Positions 34,355-43,709 of a stretch of 43,789 nt of DNA are shown piece by piece. Location of the stretch: the NCBI GenBank assembly GCA_964461135.1, contig CAYWTB010000034.1, positions 1 to 43,789 of the forward strand. The letters are read 5' to 3'. A model generated the notes under the pieces. The model was not told the origin of the DNA. It saw only the letters and a program-made list of their open reading frames with translations, and ran no database searches. This DNA is from RQOF01 sp964461135. Its GTDB lineage: Bacteria; Calditrichota; Calditrichia; RBG-13-44-9. Each line of letters begins with the position of its first letter. Position 1 is the stretch's first letter. A program made the position numbers and the translations under genes.

Positions 34355-35400
34355 GCGCATTGCAACTCCGCCCAATGGCACTTGGTATCGCAGCACTTAT
34401 CATCGGCGCATTGATAGTAATCATTGAGACTGTCATCAAGGGTCCCGGCGATGGCGATCTGCTGTTTACCCTTACCTTCTGGATTGCCCTGATTCAGGGC
34501 CCGGTTGCGGTGGCAGCAGCCGCTGATGTTTCCCAGGGATCCTGGGCGAAACCGTTGAAATGGGAACTTCTCTCCTTTTATCCCCTTATCCTGTTTATGG
34601 CTGTTCTTTTTCTGTTCCTCTCTTTTCATATGAATATATACAAATGGACGGAAACGGATCATCAATGGTTGAATAAAAACTTTTTTATCCTGCGGAATTT
34701 TGTCCTGCTTCTGATATCCTTCATTCTGGCGCATTTTTATGCAAAAGCCAGTTTAAGAGAAAAAGAGAGCCGGGGAACACTGGCTGTCCTTTTCCTATTC
34801 TCGTTCGTTACCGTTCAATCCATGGTTGCTTTTGACTGGATTATGACTCTGGATTATCCCTGGATAAGCACTATGTTCGGACCCATTTTTTTCATGGAAT
34901 CCTTCTATGCCGGGCTGGCCCTGGCCACCCTAATGGCCGCTTATTTGATTAAGAAAAGCCGGGAAGATAGTGCGAATATGAAAAAAGTAATGAGGGACAG
35001 CGCACTTTTTATGTTCGGTATTTCCCTGGCCTGGGCGGGTTTATATTATGGTCAGTATCTGGTAGTATGGTATGGAAACATCCCCTGGGAAACCGACTTT
35101 TTTTCATCCCGTATGAACCATGAGCCCTTTAAGGTATTGATGTATCTGGTTATTTTTATTCTTTTTATTTTCCCGTTTGTTGGCCTGATCAGTAAAAAAT
35201 CAAAAACGTCCCGGGGGTGGGTAACTATTATCGCATTTGCGGTTCTCACCGGTTTGCTGCTGGAACGGATTTTTTACATTCTACCGGTGGTTCCACTGAA
35301 TGCTGTCTGGCTGATTATTGAATTTATCCTGATGGGATTTTTGTTAATCCTGTTTTTTTCCGGCCGCAAGCAGATGCTGTCACTGATTGAAAAGCATTGA
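34351..35400 (+). CDS. actF: Alternative complex III subunit ActF, second NrfD-like membrane protein
   Basis: A 349-residue, roughly ten-helix protein. MVAFDWIMTLDYPWISTMFGPIFF and YLVVWYGNIPWETDFFSSR are characteristic of ActF, the quinol:cytochrome c oxidoreductase subunit paired with ActC. It is the last gene of the operon and ends just before a terminator. In related operons a short monoheme ActE gene lies between actD and actF; here actD and actF overlap, so that gene is absent. Confidence 0.9.
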   Translation: MSALQLRPMALGIAALIIGALIVIIETVIKGPGDGDLLFTLTFWIALIQGPVAVAAAADVSQGSWAKPLKWELLSFYPLILFMAVLFLFLSFHMNIYKWTETDHQWLNKNFFILRNFVLLLISFILAHFYAKASLREKESRGTLAVLFLFSFVTVQSMVAFDWIMTLDYPWISTMFGPIFFMESFYAGLALATLMAAYLIKKSREDSANMKKVMRDSALFMFGISLAWAGLYYGQYLVVWYGNIPWETDFFSSRMNHEPFKVLMYLVIFILFIFPFVGLISKKSKTSRGWVTIIAFAVLTGLLLERIFYILPVVPLNAVWLIIEFILMGFLLILFFSGRKQMLSLIEKH

Positions 35401-35422
35401 CAATTAAAATCATGAATATCAT

Positions 35423-35457
35423 AAAAAAGCCCGGATTATTGACCCGGGCTTCGTTTT
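35423..35457. terminator. Bidirectional terminator between convergent operons
   Basis: AAGCCCGG (35427-35434) pairs with CCGGGCTT (35444-35451) around ATTATTGAC, preceded by an A run and followed by a T run. It can end both the ActF transcript and the minus-strand outer-membrane operon. Confidence 0.88.
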
Positions 35458-35474
35458 TACAGGCCAAATCAATT

Positions 35475-36485
35475 TTAAAACTGAAATCCTAATCCGATTC
35501 TCTGAATAATTCCCAGATCCTTCATATTGGAAAGCGAGTAATCCGCTTCTATCATCCAGCTCTGAACGGGGAATTGTATACCAAGACCGCCGCTCAGGTT
35601 TTCCATATCATGGTTAACACGGTATCCGCCGCGCAGGAAAAAATTTTCATTCCAGCTGTATTCCAGACCCAGGCTTACCGTTTCCGGGGCATCATTAACG
35701 TTGTAGCCATCCACCAGCAGGGTTAGGCGTTGGGATTCCCGCAGCATCAATCCTTCCCGCAATCCGATAATGTCCATTGCCAGGCCAATCCTGAAACTGA
35801 TGGGCAAAGGCCAGCTCTGGGTTTCCAACCTGGCGGCGGTATTATCTGAAGATGTGAGTAAATCACGTCCATCCAGGCGCAGTTTCCCGCCGAAATTACT
35901 CATCATAATTCCCAGACGCATACCTTTAAAACCGGTGTGCAGCATTCCCCCCAGATCCACTGCAAAGGTACTGGCACTTTCATTAAATAATTTCTGCTGA
36001 ATAAATTTTACCGTCGCTCCGAAAGAAAAGCGCTCGGTCATGCGGCGGGCAAAAGAAAGTCCGGCAGAAATATCCTGTACATCAAAAAATATTCCTGTAC
36101 CGTCGGGTTGTTCAATAGTGGTCTGCTCCATATCAGGAGTACTCAGGGCTGTAAAACTGGCTCCGATTGTGGTGGAAGCGGACACGGGTATAACCAGTCC
36201 TGCGAAATCGTGATTGATATTTGCGAACCATACGGTATGAGTGGCCAGAAACTGCCGCCGTTTCATGAACGCAGTTCCGGCAGGATTCCAGTATAGTCCG
36301 GTAACATCGTTGGCTATTCCCGTGAAACTTCCGGCAAGGGCACTGGCCCTGGGTCCAATGCCGATTTTCAGAAACTGTGCTGCCGATGTACCGGATTTGG
36401 AAACGGCAAAAGCGGAAGTTACTTCCAGAAAAAATATTCCCAGGGATACTATTATGACTGAGTATCTACGCATGCGGTTAACCAT
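35475..36485 (-). CDS. PorV/PorQ-family outer-membrane beta-barrel protein
   Basis: A protein of about 336 residues with a signal peptide (VIIVSLGIFFLEVTSAFA) and the family opening FLKIGIGPRASALAGSFTGIANDVTGLYWNPAG. Alternating aromatic strands form a FadL-like barrel that ends in the outer-membrane Phe (GLGFQF). PorV relatives serve as a shuttle in type IX secretion or as barrel partners for sorted proteins. ATG 36485 or 36473 are possible starts, since the longer frame begins at TTG. It is the last gene of the unit with the two large surface genes. Confidence 0.85.
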   Translation of the reverse strand: MVNRMRRYSVIIVSLGIFFLEVTSAFAVSKSGTSAAQFLKIGIGPRASALAGSFTGIANDVTGLYWNPAGTAFMKRRQFLATHTVWFANINHDFAGLVIPVSASTTIGASFTALSTPDMEQTTIEQPDGTGIFFDVQDISAGLSFARRMTERFSFGATVKFIQQKLFNESASTFAVDLGGMLHTGFKGMRLGIMMSNFGGKLRLDGRDLLTSSDNTAARLETQSWPLPISFRIGLAMDIIGLREGLMLRESQRLTLLVDGYNVNDAPETVSLGLEYSWNENFFLRGGYRVNHDMENLSGGLGIQFPVQSWMIEADYSLSNMKDLGIIQRIGLGFQF

Positions 36486-36535
36486 TTTTAAAATATGATT
36501 CAATTCGATTACCTGTGCTTACTTGTTTTACCTGA

Positions 36536-39500
36536 TTAACGGATAACTACAAATTTACCGGTGTGTTTTTTCCCGTCCGGTGTTTTAACTACAAAAACAT
36601 ACAGGCCATAGGCTACATTGACATTTGAATCGTTTTGCAGATTCCAGTATTCACTGTTACTGAAACCCTGGTGATACAATGTTTTGATATGATCACCGGC
36701 GGTGGAAAAAATTGAAATTTCACATTCCCCCGGAAGGTTGGTAAACTGCAGACGGCCTTCAAACTGGCTACTTTCCCAGCCTGCTCTTACAATGAAGGGA
36801 TTGGGAACAACCTTAATCTGTGATAAATCGTATTGTCTGCTGCCCATTTCCGGAGGATGGGTCTCGAATTCAAAATATACAGCCGATCTGAACAATTTAC
36901 GGGTCCGGATGGTAAACTCGTCACCCTGTGACGGCTTCAGCGCAGGTATCTGTTTAGGTAAACCACCCTGACTTAAAAAGTCAGTGGGGAAGTTCAGGGT
37001 GAATAATTTTACACCGACAGATCTCTCCCAGTTCGTATCCGGATTGACCAGTTTCTGTTCCAGCAGAAGAACGTCCGGCCATATATATTCCCAGGGATAA
37101 TTGGGATTGTAACCGGCACCACCCGGCTCCAGATCCCATCCCAACGGACTGTAATGGGAATCATGCCATCCCGCATCGCTGTGGATTTCATAATCACCCA
37201 GCCAGGATTGACTGCCGATTTCAACCGGATTATCAGGATCTGTAATCATTTCTATGCGGATAGGCAAGTGAACCGCGGTGTCCTGATCCTCTCCATTGTA
37301 AACATCATACCACTGTACCATCGATCCGCCGACCGGACTGTAATCAACCGTAATTCGATAATCATCACTAGAATAAACCGCCGGGGGTTCCCTCCAGGGA
37401 TGTGTTGCAAAGGTATCAAAATTAGTAACCCGCCAGGCATAGGTGCAGGTATCGTTGTTAACCCTTGTCCACCCCAGAAGGGTTACGGCCGGTTCAGTAT
37501 CTCTGGCCAGGATACGAAAACCCTCAACCACCGGAGAATTGTCCTCAGATTTATCAAGCAGCGGATAATTCTGCAATAATGTATCCTGAGTAGTTATATC
37601 GATCAGATTAAAGGTGGTAGTAAAAAAGGTATCGGCTTCGGCCTGGTCACTGGCCTGAATGACCCGGCCCACATCATTGAAAGTTACCCGGTAACGGTGT
37701 CCGGTAAGCAGAGTGGGATCGAGAATCTGTATGGTCAGACGTGAATCGCATGGTCCGCCCAGGGGGGCTATGGAATCAGCATCGGAAATGGGAATAACAT
37801 TCAGATCGCTGGCACTGCCGACCGGAACCACCTGAACCACATTGGGTTCATCCGGTGTAACTCCCCGCGAGCTTTCCAGTGCCGGCAAACCGGTCGTTAC
37901 ATCTCCGCGGTCATAAGACGTTACTGAATACCAGTATTCCCTGCCGTTTACCACCGAAGAATCAACAAAGGTATGTTTCAGCCCGCTGTTATTGCCCAGA
38001 TAAAAGTTCGAGTTGGGATCCTTCCCGGATATGCTGTTGTCCAGATCATACTGGGCAACAGGAACAAAACCGATCAGATTTCCTCTTTCATCGGTAATGG
38101 GATCACCCCAGGTGATCCCGAAATCCTGGCTGCGGTACACTCGATAGCCCTCGAAATCCAGTTTTCCGGAGAGCAGATCACGGGCGGATTCTGCTTCCAA
38201 ACCATCCCAGGTAACAGTGATTCGGTGGTCTTCGCTGAATGCCTGCACCGTTGGTGACGGTGGAGCGTTTGGTCCCAAATAATTCCGTTTTGCCATATCT
38301 TTCACCATCTCTGCATTGGCTACCATCTGTTCCTTTGAGGCACCCATTACCACGGCGAAGGCTGAATGAACGGAATCTTGCGGAGCAATACTGATCGGAC
38401 CGCTCGATATGATAAATACAAAGTCTGTTCCTAATTTATTCCCACTGGGGTCCAGATTATCCGCCAGGGCATCATCATCGATGCGGTGTTTGTTACCGTG
38501 AAAATAAATATTACGGGTAATGTGCGTGCCGGAAGTATCACTGGTCATAATTTCCCACAGTTGCTCATTGGTGCTGGGTTCATAAATGTTATCGAAGTAG
38601 TGGAAATCCGTGATGCCCACATTATCCGGACTGAAAAGAGAAAGAAGTCCGATATATCCGGTAATATCCCATATTCCTTCAGTTGGATCGGCATCCCACA
38701 GATATACCATTTCCCGGTTTTCAGGTTTCGCCTGATCCAGGGACATAAGCCGAATATGATCGTGGGCGTCGAAATCCACCTTAAAATCGGCCATATAACC
38801 TACCCAAACGGAATCAAGTGCATTTTGGGAAGTATTAATCAACTGAAAATCAAAAATGAGAAAATTTCGGGCATAACTTCGGCTGAAAGAAAATGTCCTC
38901 TGTTTTACTTTAAGACCATAACCGCCATTGGGGTTATTCTGATCAGTAAAAATGGCGAAGGCATCCCGCTCGGAAACGAATTCACCGGCTTTCTCACCTC
39001 CGGTTTCCGGATTATAGCGGAAAGGTCCCGGCCAGAACGGTTTACCGTTATTCCGGGTAGGCCAGGTATTTTTATTATCTGAACCGGCCAGCAGGGGTGT
39101 CCCGTCGGAAGCGGTTACCGTGCCCGAGTAAAGATTCCCGTAAGATCCATCCTGTGCTTCCCAGTCAAAATTTTCGGCTACGGTAGCCGGATCATGAACG
39201 GAAGTTACCACATCTCCATTATATCCAACCATCAGTTCCAGTCCGAAACAATACTGATGGGTGTCATCTGCCCAGCTGGGCCAGTGCAAGGCCGGGGCAA
39301 ACAGGTGAAAATTAGAAAGCACACCGAAGTTTCCGGTAACATTTGCGAGTTCACCTCTATCCATGACGGCCACCGCACGGTCTGCCTTCCCCATGAGTTT
39401 GCTGAGGGCAGCTTTTGGCCGGTTTTTGTACTTCTCATAAACTTTGAAACCTTCATCCCGGTCATTGAACAGGGATTGTGAATAACTGAATTGAGAGAGG

Positions 39501-39550
39501 CTTAAAATGATGACAATAATTTTAGCTGAACAGATTAACAATTTATTCAT
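36536..39550 (-). CDS. Large secreted protein with fibronectin-like region and C-terminal sorting-type domain
   Basis: A secreted protein of about 1000 residues. After the signal (IIVIILSLSQFSYSQS) come beta-rich repeats, a fibronectin III-like stretch around residue 440 (PPSPTVQAFSEDHRITVTW) and the terminal domain PNPFIVRAGW to YGLYVFVVKTPDGKKHTGKFVV. That end resembles the FlgD-Ig/type IX sorting domains of FCB bacteria. GTG 39565 is in frame, but ATG 39550 opens directly on the signal peptide. It sits between the TonB receptor and PorV-like genes, a recurring trio. Its ligand is unknown. Confidence 0.8.
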   Translation of the reverse strand: MNKLLICSAKIIVIILSLSQFSYSQSLFNDRDEGFKVYEKYKNRPKAALSKLMGKADRAVAVMDRGELANVTGNFGVLSNFHLFAPALHWPSWADDTHQYCFGLELMVGYNGDVVTSVHDPATVAENFDWEAQDGSYGNLYSGTVTASDGTPLLAGSDNKNTWPTRNNGKPFWPGPFRYNPETGGEKAGEFVSERDAFAIFTDQNNPNGGYGLKVKQRTFSFSRSYARNFLIFDFQLINTSQNALDSVWVGYMADFKVDFDAHDHIRLMSLDQAKPENREMVYLWDADPTEGIWDITGYIGLLSLFSPDNVGITDFHYFDNIYEPSTNEQLWEIMTSDTSGTHITRNIYFHGNKHRIDDDALADNLDPSGNKLGTDFVFIISSGPISIAPQDSVHSAFAVVMGASKEQMVANAEMVKDMAKRNYLGPNAPPSPTVQAFSEDHRITVTWDGLEAESARDLLSGKLDFEGYRVYRSQDFGITWGDPITDERGNLIGFVPVAQYDLDNSISGKDPNSNFYLGNNSGLKHTFVDSSVVNGREYWYSVTSYDRGDVTTGLPALESSRGVTPDEPNVVQVVPVGSASDLNVIPISDADSIAPLGGPCDSRLTIQILDPTLLTGHRYRVTFNDVGRVIQASDQAEADTFFTTTFNLIDITTQDTLLQNYPLLDKSEDNSPVVEGFRILARDTEPAVTLLGWTRVNNDTCTYAWRVTNFDTFATHPWREPPAVYSSDDYRITVDYSPVGGSMVQWYDVYNGEDQDTAVHLPIRIEMITDPDNPVEIGSQSWLGDYEIHSDAGWHDSHYSPLGWDLEPGGAGYNPNYPWEYIWPDVLLLEQKLVNPDTNWERSVGVKLFTLNFPTDFLSQGGLPKQIPALKPSQGDEFTIRTRKLFRSAVYFEFETHPPEMGSRQYDLSQIKVVPNPFIVRAGWESSQFEGRLQFTNLPGECEISIFSTAGDHIKTLYHQGFSNSEYWNLQNDSNVNVAYGLYVFVVKTPDGKKHTGKFVVIR

Positions 39551-39578
39551 GTGGTTCGTGCTCACCTTCTGTAGATGA

Positions 39579-42263
39579 TTAAAAAATGATTAATGCTCCC
39601 ACTCTGATAAGACGGGGAGGACCGGCATCACCGGGATCATGCACATAATCGGTCCCGGTGGCCAGTAGATCCAGTTTTCCTGTGTCCCACAGACGGCCGG
39701 TAAAGGGTTGTACCCGTAATGCGTTTAAGGTATTGAAAATATTAGTTGTTTCAACAAATACACCCAGTCGGGCCGCAGCAATTGGCCATCTCTTTTCCAG
39801 CCGCGCATCCACTGTACTGGTCCAGGGCATGCGGGCTGAATTAGGAGGAATAAACAGAGTGGGATCGTCCGTAATTGGCGTATAGGGATAACCGGAGGCG
39901 AATTGAACGATCATGTTAAGCCTGAGGTCGGATATCAGCAGGCTTTCCCAATATGAGGCTCCGGATTTTTTAGGATAAGTAAATGTTAAGGAAGAACTGA
40001 ATACATGACGGCGGTCAAAATCCAGGGGATATTCCTGTTTGGTTTCTTCCAGCTCAAAATAGGCATTATAGGCCTGCTGAGTTGGAAAGGATGCATTACC
40101 CGAGGCAACCGAATACGAATAGTTTATTGTTCCGTTGAAATAGCCCTGAGGCCGGATTCGCCAGGAGAAATCAATTCCCTTCACGCTGCCATAATCAACG
40201 TTTGTAAATATGGAATATTTATAAAGCTGACCCAGACGGTAATAATGTGTTCCCAACAGATTTTCCAGATCCTTGTAATATGCGGTGATTTCCAGAACGC
40301 TGTTTCCGGTAGCCTGAAATTTGAGTCCGCCTTCATAGCTGACGGTTTTCTGGGGTTTTACACCTGGATTTCCCACCAGAACAAAGGCCTCATCTCCCCA
40401 ATTGTCGGGATTCTGATAAATCAGATTGGTGTAAATATCTGCAAAACTGGGGAACTGGAAAAAGTGACCATATGAAAAATGAAAGATCATTTCCTCGGAA
40501 ATGGGAAATGCCATACCCAGTCTGGGGCTTAGCTGATAACGGGGAGGTACATCCGCCAGACCCGATTCGGGATTATTGATCTCCTTCCACTGCCGGGCGC
40601 TGACATCCACATAATCCAGCCTCAGACCTGCATTGATTATAAAATAACTGTATTCAATTTTATCCTGGAAATAGACAGCCACATCCAGAGGCTGGTAGTC
40701 CAACGGAATGGTCAGATTTACTCCTCCTTCAGCCGGCCAGGGTTCCAACCGTTTAGTTGAACTCAGATCCTGATACCTGACCTCAAATCCCGATTTCAGT
40801 TCATGATGCAAGCCCGCCTGATAATTAAAATCACCTCTGGCTGAATAGAGATCGGAATTGGATTTCAGGTATAAATTATCTGTCCCGCGGATATAGAACT
40901 CCAGTTCATTGTCTTTCTCACCTTTTTGATAATCAGTATCGGGATTTTTGAAACGGTTATTGACCCAGTCCCACACACCAAACTCACTTTGATAGCTGGA
41001 TAGCGACAGATTCAGGGTATAGAACATGCGGGAAGATAGGGTGTGCGTCATATTCAGAATATGCCGTCTCTGACCGATATCATTAAGCCCCTGGTTCTGG
41101 GGCAGGTATTTCCAGCTATGGCTGTAAATCTGGAATATCTGGTGACTGAAATTCTCCGTATAATTTAATTTTAATGTGGGAGAGGCAAAATAGGTCATCT
41201 TGGCAAAATAATTACGATCCAGATCAAAACCGTGCGGAAGGTAAGAATCCAGGTTTGAATATTTACCGGAGAAAAACAGAGAGAGTTTCTTTATACCCGG
41301 AATCGGTACACTCATCGATCCCTGAATTTGTCCCGGTACATTGATCAGGGAAGGATATCCCTGGAAATTATCTGCAGGCGCCTGGTAGATCAGTCTATTC
41401 CCGCTGTTTGGATCCATCACCGGATTTTTATCTTCTACAATGGCATCAGGTTGACGGTAAGGTGAATTATTAAGGAAACCACTGGTGATTTCCACTTTTC
41501 CGGTAAATTTACGGGAAGGTTCCTTGGTAACAATATTCACCACACCGGACATGACATTGCCGTACTCTGCATTAAATGTGCCGCTTATGACCACCATTTC
41601 ATCTATGGCTTCCTCTGAGATAGATAACCCCAGATTTCCACTCATGGATTGCCTTGCCTTGTTACTCTCTTCCAGCTCGCTGTCGAAGCCACTCTTCAGC
41701 GGATCATCCACATAAACACCGTCAATAAGGTAGGCTATCTCACCGGACCGTCCACCGCGAATATGAAGGCGTCCCGCTGCATCTTTTGATACACCGGCCT
41801 GCAGGGCCAGAACATCCTTGAAATCCCTTACCGGTAACTCTGTGAGTTCTCTGCTGTCAATATAGGTTTGATTGGATGTGATATCTTTCTGAATGAGGGG
41901 CCTCTCGGCCACCACTACCACTTCCTCTCCCAGAATGGGGGTCTCTGACAGCCGGAAATTCAAATTAGTGGTCAGATCAACTGATACTTTAACATCCTGT
42001 TTGATAATTTTCTGATAACCTAGCATACTCACTTCAATCTGATAGACTCCGGGAGGAATATTGAGTATAAAGAATCTGCCCCGGGAGTCGGTAGAAGCGC
42101 CAAGTTGGGAATTGATCAGAACGATATTGACCCCGGGCAATGGTTCTCCCGTAGGCAGTTCGGTGACAGTCCCGGCGATTTTACCGGTTGTTCCGGCATG
42201 TATAAATGAATATGTCAGAAAAAGAGATAAAACCAGGAAAGCAGAAATTTTCTTTTTTGTCAT
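39579..42263 (-). CDS. TonB-dependent outer-membrane receptor with N-terminal carboxypeptidase-like domain
   Basis: An 894-residue receptor. Signal peptide, then a CarboxypepD_reg-like domain (GKIAGTVTELPTGEPLPGVN to LGYQKIIKQDVKVS), then the plug (RPLIQKDITSNQTYIDSREL, VSKDAAGRLHIRGGRSGEI, YLIDGVYVDDPL) and a barrel of about 650 residues ending in Phe (VGALIIF). No clear TonB box is legible. It imports or exports large substrates with TonB energy. It is the first gene of the outer-membrane operon, 14-29 bases before the next gene. AGGAAA precedes the ATG. Confidence 0.92.
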   Translation of the reverse strand: MTKKKISAFLVLSLFLTYSFIHAGTTGKIAGTVTELPTGEPLPGVNIVLINSQLGASTDSRGRFFILNIPPGVYQIEVSMLGYQKIIKQDVKVSVDLTTNLNFRLSETPILGEEVVVVAERPLIQKDITSNQTYIDSRELTELPVRDFKDVLALQAGVSKDAAGRLHIRGGRSGEIAYLIDGVYVDDPLKSGFDSELEESNKARQSMSGNLGLSISEEAIDEMVVISGTFNAEYGNVMSGVVNIVTKEPSRKFTGKVEITSGFLNNSPYRQPDAIVEDKNPVMDPNSGNRLIYQAPADNFQGYPSLINVPGQIQGSMSVPIPGIKKLSLFFSGKYSNLDSYLPHGFDLDRNYFAKMTYFASPTLKLNYTENFSHQIFQIYSHSWKYLPQNQGLNDIGQRRHILNMTHTLSSRMFYTLNLSLSSYQSEFGVWDWVNNRFKNPDTDYQKGEKDNELEFYIRGTDNLYLKSNSDLYSARGDFNYQAGLHHELKSGFEVRYQDLSSTKRLEPWPAEGGVNLTIPLDYQPLDVAVYFQDKIEYSYFIINAGLRLDYVDVSARQWKEINNPESGLADVPPRYQLSPRLGMAFPISEEMIFHFSYGHFFQFPSFADIYTNLIYQNPDNWGDEAFVLVGNPGVKPQKTVSYEGGLKFQATGNSVLEITAYYKDLENLLGTHYYRLGQLYKYSIFTNVDYGSVKGIDFSWRIRPQGYFNGTINYSYSVASGNASFPTQQAYNAYFELEETKQEYPLDFDRRHVFSSSLTFTYPKKSGASYWESLLISDLRLNMIVQFASGYPYTPITDDPTLFIPPNSARMPWTSTVDARLEKRWPIAAARLGVFVETTNIFNTLNALRVQPFTGRLWDTGKLDLLATGTDYVHDPGDAGPPRLIRVGALIIF

Positions 42264-42621
42264 CAGGTATTTCCTATTGCAGAATTAAACTTTATTACTC
42301 ATTTATATATTAAAGGTTGCTTGAAAATTTTAATAGTAAGTCGGTAAAAATATATGACATAACACTCACCATAACAAAGTATTTTACATAATTGAATTAT
42401 GAATCTCACACTTTAAAATTCAAACTGAACGTATTTACTTTGTGGAAATTTTTTGGAATCAATGTGGTAAATGTTCGGGGAATCCAAGCAAGATAGATTT
42501 TCAGTATAAATACTGGTGTAATAAAGTCATCATCAGCTGTCCCAAAAATTGTCAGATGTGTTTATTTCATGCAATGCCTTCTGTTGGGTCGGGTTGGACC
42601 AGAACGTGAGCCGGCAAAAAG
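42264..42621 (-). promoter_or_regulatory. Upstream region of the outer-membrane operon with a possible promoter
   Basis: These 358 bases are AT-rich and contain no gene. On the minus strand TTGTTA (42372-42377) and TATATT (42349-42354) are 17 bases apart, a fair sigma-70-like promoter about 85 bases from the ATG. Because the region is AT-rich the match may be coincidental. The 42430-42600 part shows no feature I can name. Confidence 0.35.
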
Positions 42622-42650
42622 AAAATCCCCGGTAATCAACCGGGGATTTT
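42622..42650. terminator. Bidirectional terminator
   Basis: AAAATCCCCGG (42622-42632) pairs perfectly with CCGGGGATTTT (42640-42650) around TAATCAA, an 11-bp stem with A and T tails. It most likely ends the minus-strand gene at 42681-43709 and insulates the outer-membrane operon. Confidence 0.88.
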
Positions 42651-42680
42651 TAAGATAAAATTTTTAAGATCAGAACGTTA

Positions 42681-43709
42681 TTACTTGACCAGTAACATTT
42701 TCCGGGTCTGCTGAAATTTACCTGCATTCAACTGGTAGAAATATATTCCGGCGGGTACTTCGTTACCATACTCGTCGCTTCCGTCCCAAACCGCCTCGTG
42801 CATTCCGGCGGGCAGGTTCCCTTTTACCAGTGAACGAATTTTTTGGCCGAGGGCATTAAATACCTCCAGCCGCACAGAAGACGAAACCGGAATCTCGAAA
42901 GTAATCTGAGTGGATGGGTTAAACGGATTCGGATAATTTTGAGAAAGACGGTAAGTGCTGCTTAAATTCTGAGTTTCCTCTATGGAGTTCACCTCATCGG
43001 TGACCAATACATTATCAACATATAAATCAGTAGTTTCATAAACGCCGAAACTCAGCATGAAGGCGTATACTCCGATAAATCCTTCAGTAAAAAGAGGTGT
43101 GGAGGTAGTATCCTGGTAAGGTGAGCCGGGAAGTTCCTGATCATCGTAATATAACCAGAAATCATTTCCGACAGCCCGTACGGCCAGCTTATGCCAGCCA
43201 CTGTCAGCCGGAATACCTCCGGGAATATCGGCAGATAACCAGTCGTTCAAAACAACCGGGCTGGCCCCGACTCTCTTTCTAAAGCGAATACGTGGGGTAG
43301 TGGAACGGAAACTGGTTACCAGCTGATAAGCAGAGGTAACTCCGGTGGAATCGACCCGGAACTCGATACCGTAATATTCGGCACCAAAGAATGATCCACC
43401 GATGGGAATGAATAAATTAGCCTCCATGTAAAAATCTGATAATTGTCCATCGCCTGAATAACTCTCCGAAACCCCTCCGGAATCTGCTCGAACCGTGGAA
43501 AGGCTGCCCACCCAGCCGTTACCATTGGGATCATTGGGATAAGCCAAGGGTTCGATTACATTTCCTACGGTATCAATATGGAAACCCGCATACCAGGGGT
43601 TATCCAGCGTTCCGTCAGAAAACGTTTCACTGTACAATATGGTTTGACCCTGCGCCAAACTAACCAGCAGTACCGGAATAATTAAGAATAATCGTAACAT
43701 TGATTTCAT
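42681..43709 (-). CDS. Secreted protein with LamG-like domain and C-terminal sorting-type domain
   Basis: A 342-residue protein with a signal peptide (MLRLFLIIPVLLVSLAQGQ). The middle (about 25-240) is beta-rich with a concanavalin/LamG-type look (YSETFSDGTLDNPWYAGF, FYMEANLFIP, DSGWHKLAVRAVGNDFWLYY). The C-terminus has the classic YRLSQNYPNPFNPSTQITFE to GIYFYQLNAGKF domain ending KMLLVK. That domain is common in Calditrichota, Marinimicrobia and Ignavibacteriota surface proteins. AGGAGG five bases before the ATG at 43707-43709 fixes the start over a longer frame at 43736. It stands alone in its unit. Confidence 0.85.
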   Translation of the reverse strand: MKSMLRLFLIIPVLLVSLAQGQTILYSETFSDGTLDNPWYAGFHIDTVGNVIEPLAYPNDPNGNGWVGSLSTVRADSGGVSESYSGDGQLSDFYMEANLFIPIGGSFFGAEYYGIEFRVDSTGVTSAYQLVTSFRSTTPRIRFRKRVGASPVVLNDWLSADIPGGIPADSGWHKLAVRAVGNDFWLYYDDQELPGSPYQDTTSTPLFTEGFIGVYAFMLSFGVYETTDLYVDNVLVTDEVNSIEETQNLSSTYRLSQNYPNPFNPSTQITFEIPVSSSVRLEVFNALGQKIRSLVKGNLPAGMHEAVWDGSDEYGNEVPAGIYFYQLNAGKFQQTRKMLLVK

